From Thermoplasmatota archaeon (GTDB taxonomy: Archaea > Thermoplasmatota > Penumbrarchaeia > Penumbrarchaeales > Penumbrarchaeaceae), in NCBI GenBank assembly GCA_016929175.1, contig JAFGJI010000233.1:1-5935 (forward strand): a DNA stretch of 5,935 nt, read 5' to 3'. The position numbers were made by a program, and so were the translations under genes. The notes beneath the pieces are model-generated. The model was given only the letters and a program-made list of their open reading frames with translations. It had not been told where the DNA came from and did not search any database. Below are positions 5,599 to 5,935 of this stretch, piece by piece (within the stretch, counting starts at the first letter, position 1; each line of letters starts with the position of its first letter).

Positions 5599-5935
5599 CC
5601 GGTCCGCAGCTCGAAGGCTTGAATCACCACATATTGACCTTGAAGGGTGGGTATGAGTCCGATATCCTCGAATATAAGCGCAATTTCAATTCGAAGGAAG
5701 TGTTGATAACCACGAGCGCATTTGCGAATACGCGGGGCGGAACCATAATCATCGGCATCGATGATTCTGGAGGGGTCAAAGGGGTGAAATTGGGAAATGA
5801 ATCGCTTCGCGATTGGGCCAATCAGATCTCACAAGGCACCGAACCTGTTGTGGCCCCTGAGATTATTTTGGAAACCATTCAGGGTAAACCCGTTGTTCTG
5901 GTAAAGATCGCAGAATCGCCAATAAAACCCGTATC
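5595..5935 (+). CDS. AlbA_2 / Schlafen-type putative DNA-binding protein, N-terminal part
   Basis: The GTG at 5595 follows GGGAGGGG (5583-5590) and shares GTGA with the cas3-fragment stop; 113 residues lie in the window and the gene runs off the end. Residues 19-64 carry the AlbA_2 (Schlafen AlbA, PF04326) pattern: an ESDILEYKRNF opening with Glu21 and Glu26, then TTSAFANTRGGTIIIGIDD (39-57) and a short GGVKGV. Family members often continue with a GHKL-type ATPase-like domain and winged helix (annotated as transcriptional regulator or RecG-like), and related domains occur in Schlafen nucleases and in phage-defence genes. Which applies cannot be told from this part. Leucine codons are mostly TTG (6 of 10), against 1 of 10 in the cas3 fragment, suggesting a different origin. 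It is probably co-transcribed with, and translationally coupled to, the cas3 fragment. Confidence 0.82.
   Translation, partial: MTGPQLEGLNHHILTLKGGYESDILEYKRNFNSKEVLITTSAFANTRGGTIIIGIDDSGGVKGVKLGNESLRDWANQISQGTEPVVAPEIILETIQGKPVVLVKIAESPIKPV

Overview
The window most likely comes from an archaeon, and a thermoplasmatotan (marine or sediment lineage) fits best. The support is indirect. TATA-box promoters sit at archaeal distances upstream of two genes, AGG/AGA arginine codons are frequent, and secreted proteins are held by a single membrane helix with no sortase signal. A membrane-anchored clostripain-type protease also stands beside a large carboxypeptidase-regulatory-like repeat protein. No rRNA or other marker gene is present, so the lineage is an inference.

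Layout. (1) Positions 1-1194, minus strand: 3'-truncated gene for a membrane-anchored, extracellular C11 (clostripain) cysteine protease with an intact His/Cys catalytic pair and a very acidic stalk. (2) Positions 1195-1569: divergent intergenic region holding a weak open frame of doubtful reality and a good TATA promoter for the rightward gene. (3) Positions 1570-4986, plus strand: a 1138-residue surface protein with a signal peptide, about eleven beta-sandwich modules, a tandem duplication of a ~206-residue two-module unit, and a C-terminal membrane anchor. (4) Positions 4987-5304: a terminator, then an unusually elaborate control region. It has a strong TATA box, an 18-bp palindrome directly after it, a mini-ORF with a perfect Shine-Dalgarno sequence, and three inverted-repeat pairings, of which neighbours exclude each other. 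(5) Positions 5305-5598: an open frame encoding only the first ~83 residues of a CRISPR Cas3 helicase (Walker A intact) plus a short unrelated tail. (6) From 5595 to the window end: the start of an AlbA_2/Schlafen-type protein whose GTG start overlaps the cas3 stop.

The protease and surface protein form a plausible divergent pair for exoprotein processing or substrate binding at the cell surface. The right end looks like a cas operon front (promoter, leader, start of cas3) that was cut by recombination and now drives an AlbA_2-domain gene through a GTGA translational overlap. That junction and its leader are the most noteworthy part of the window.
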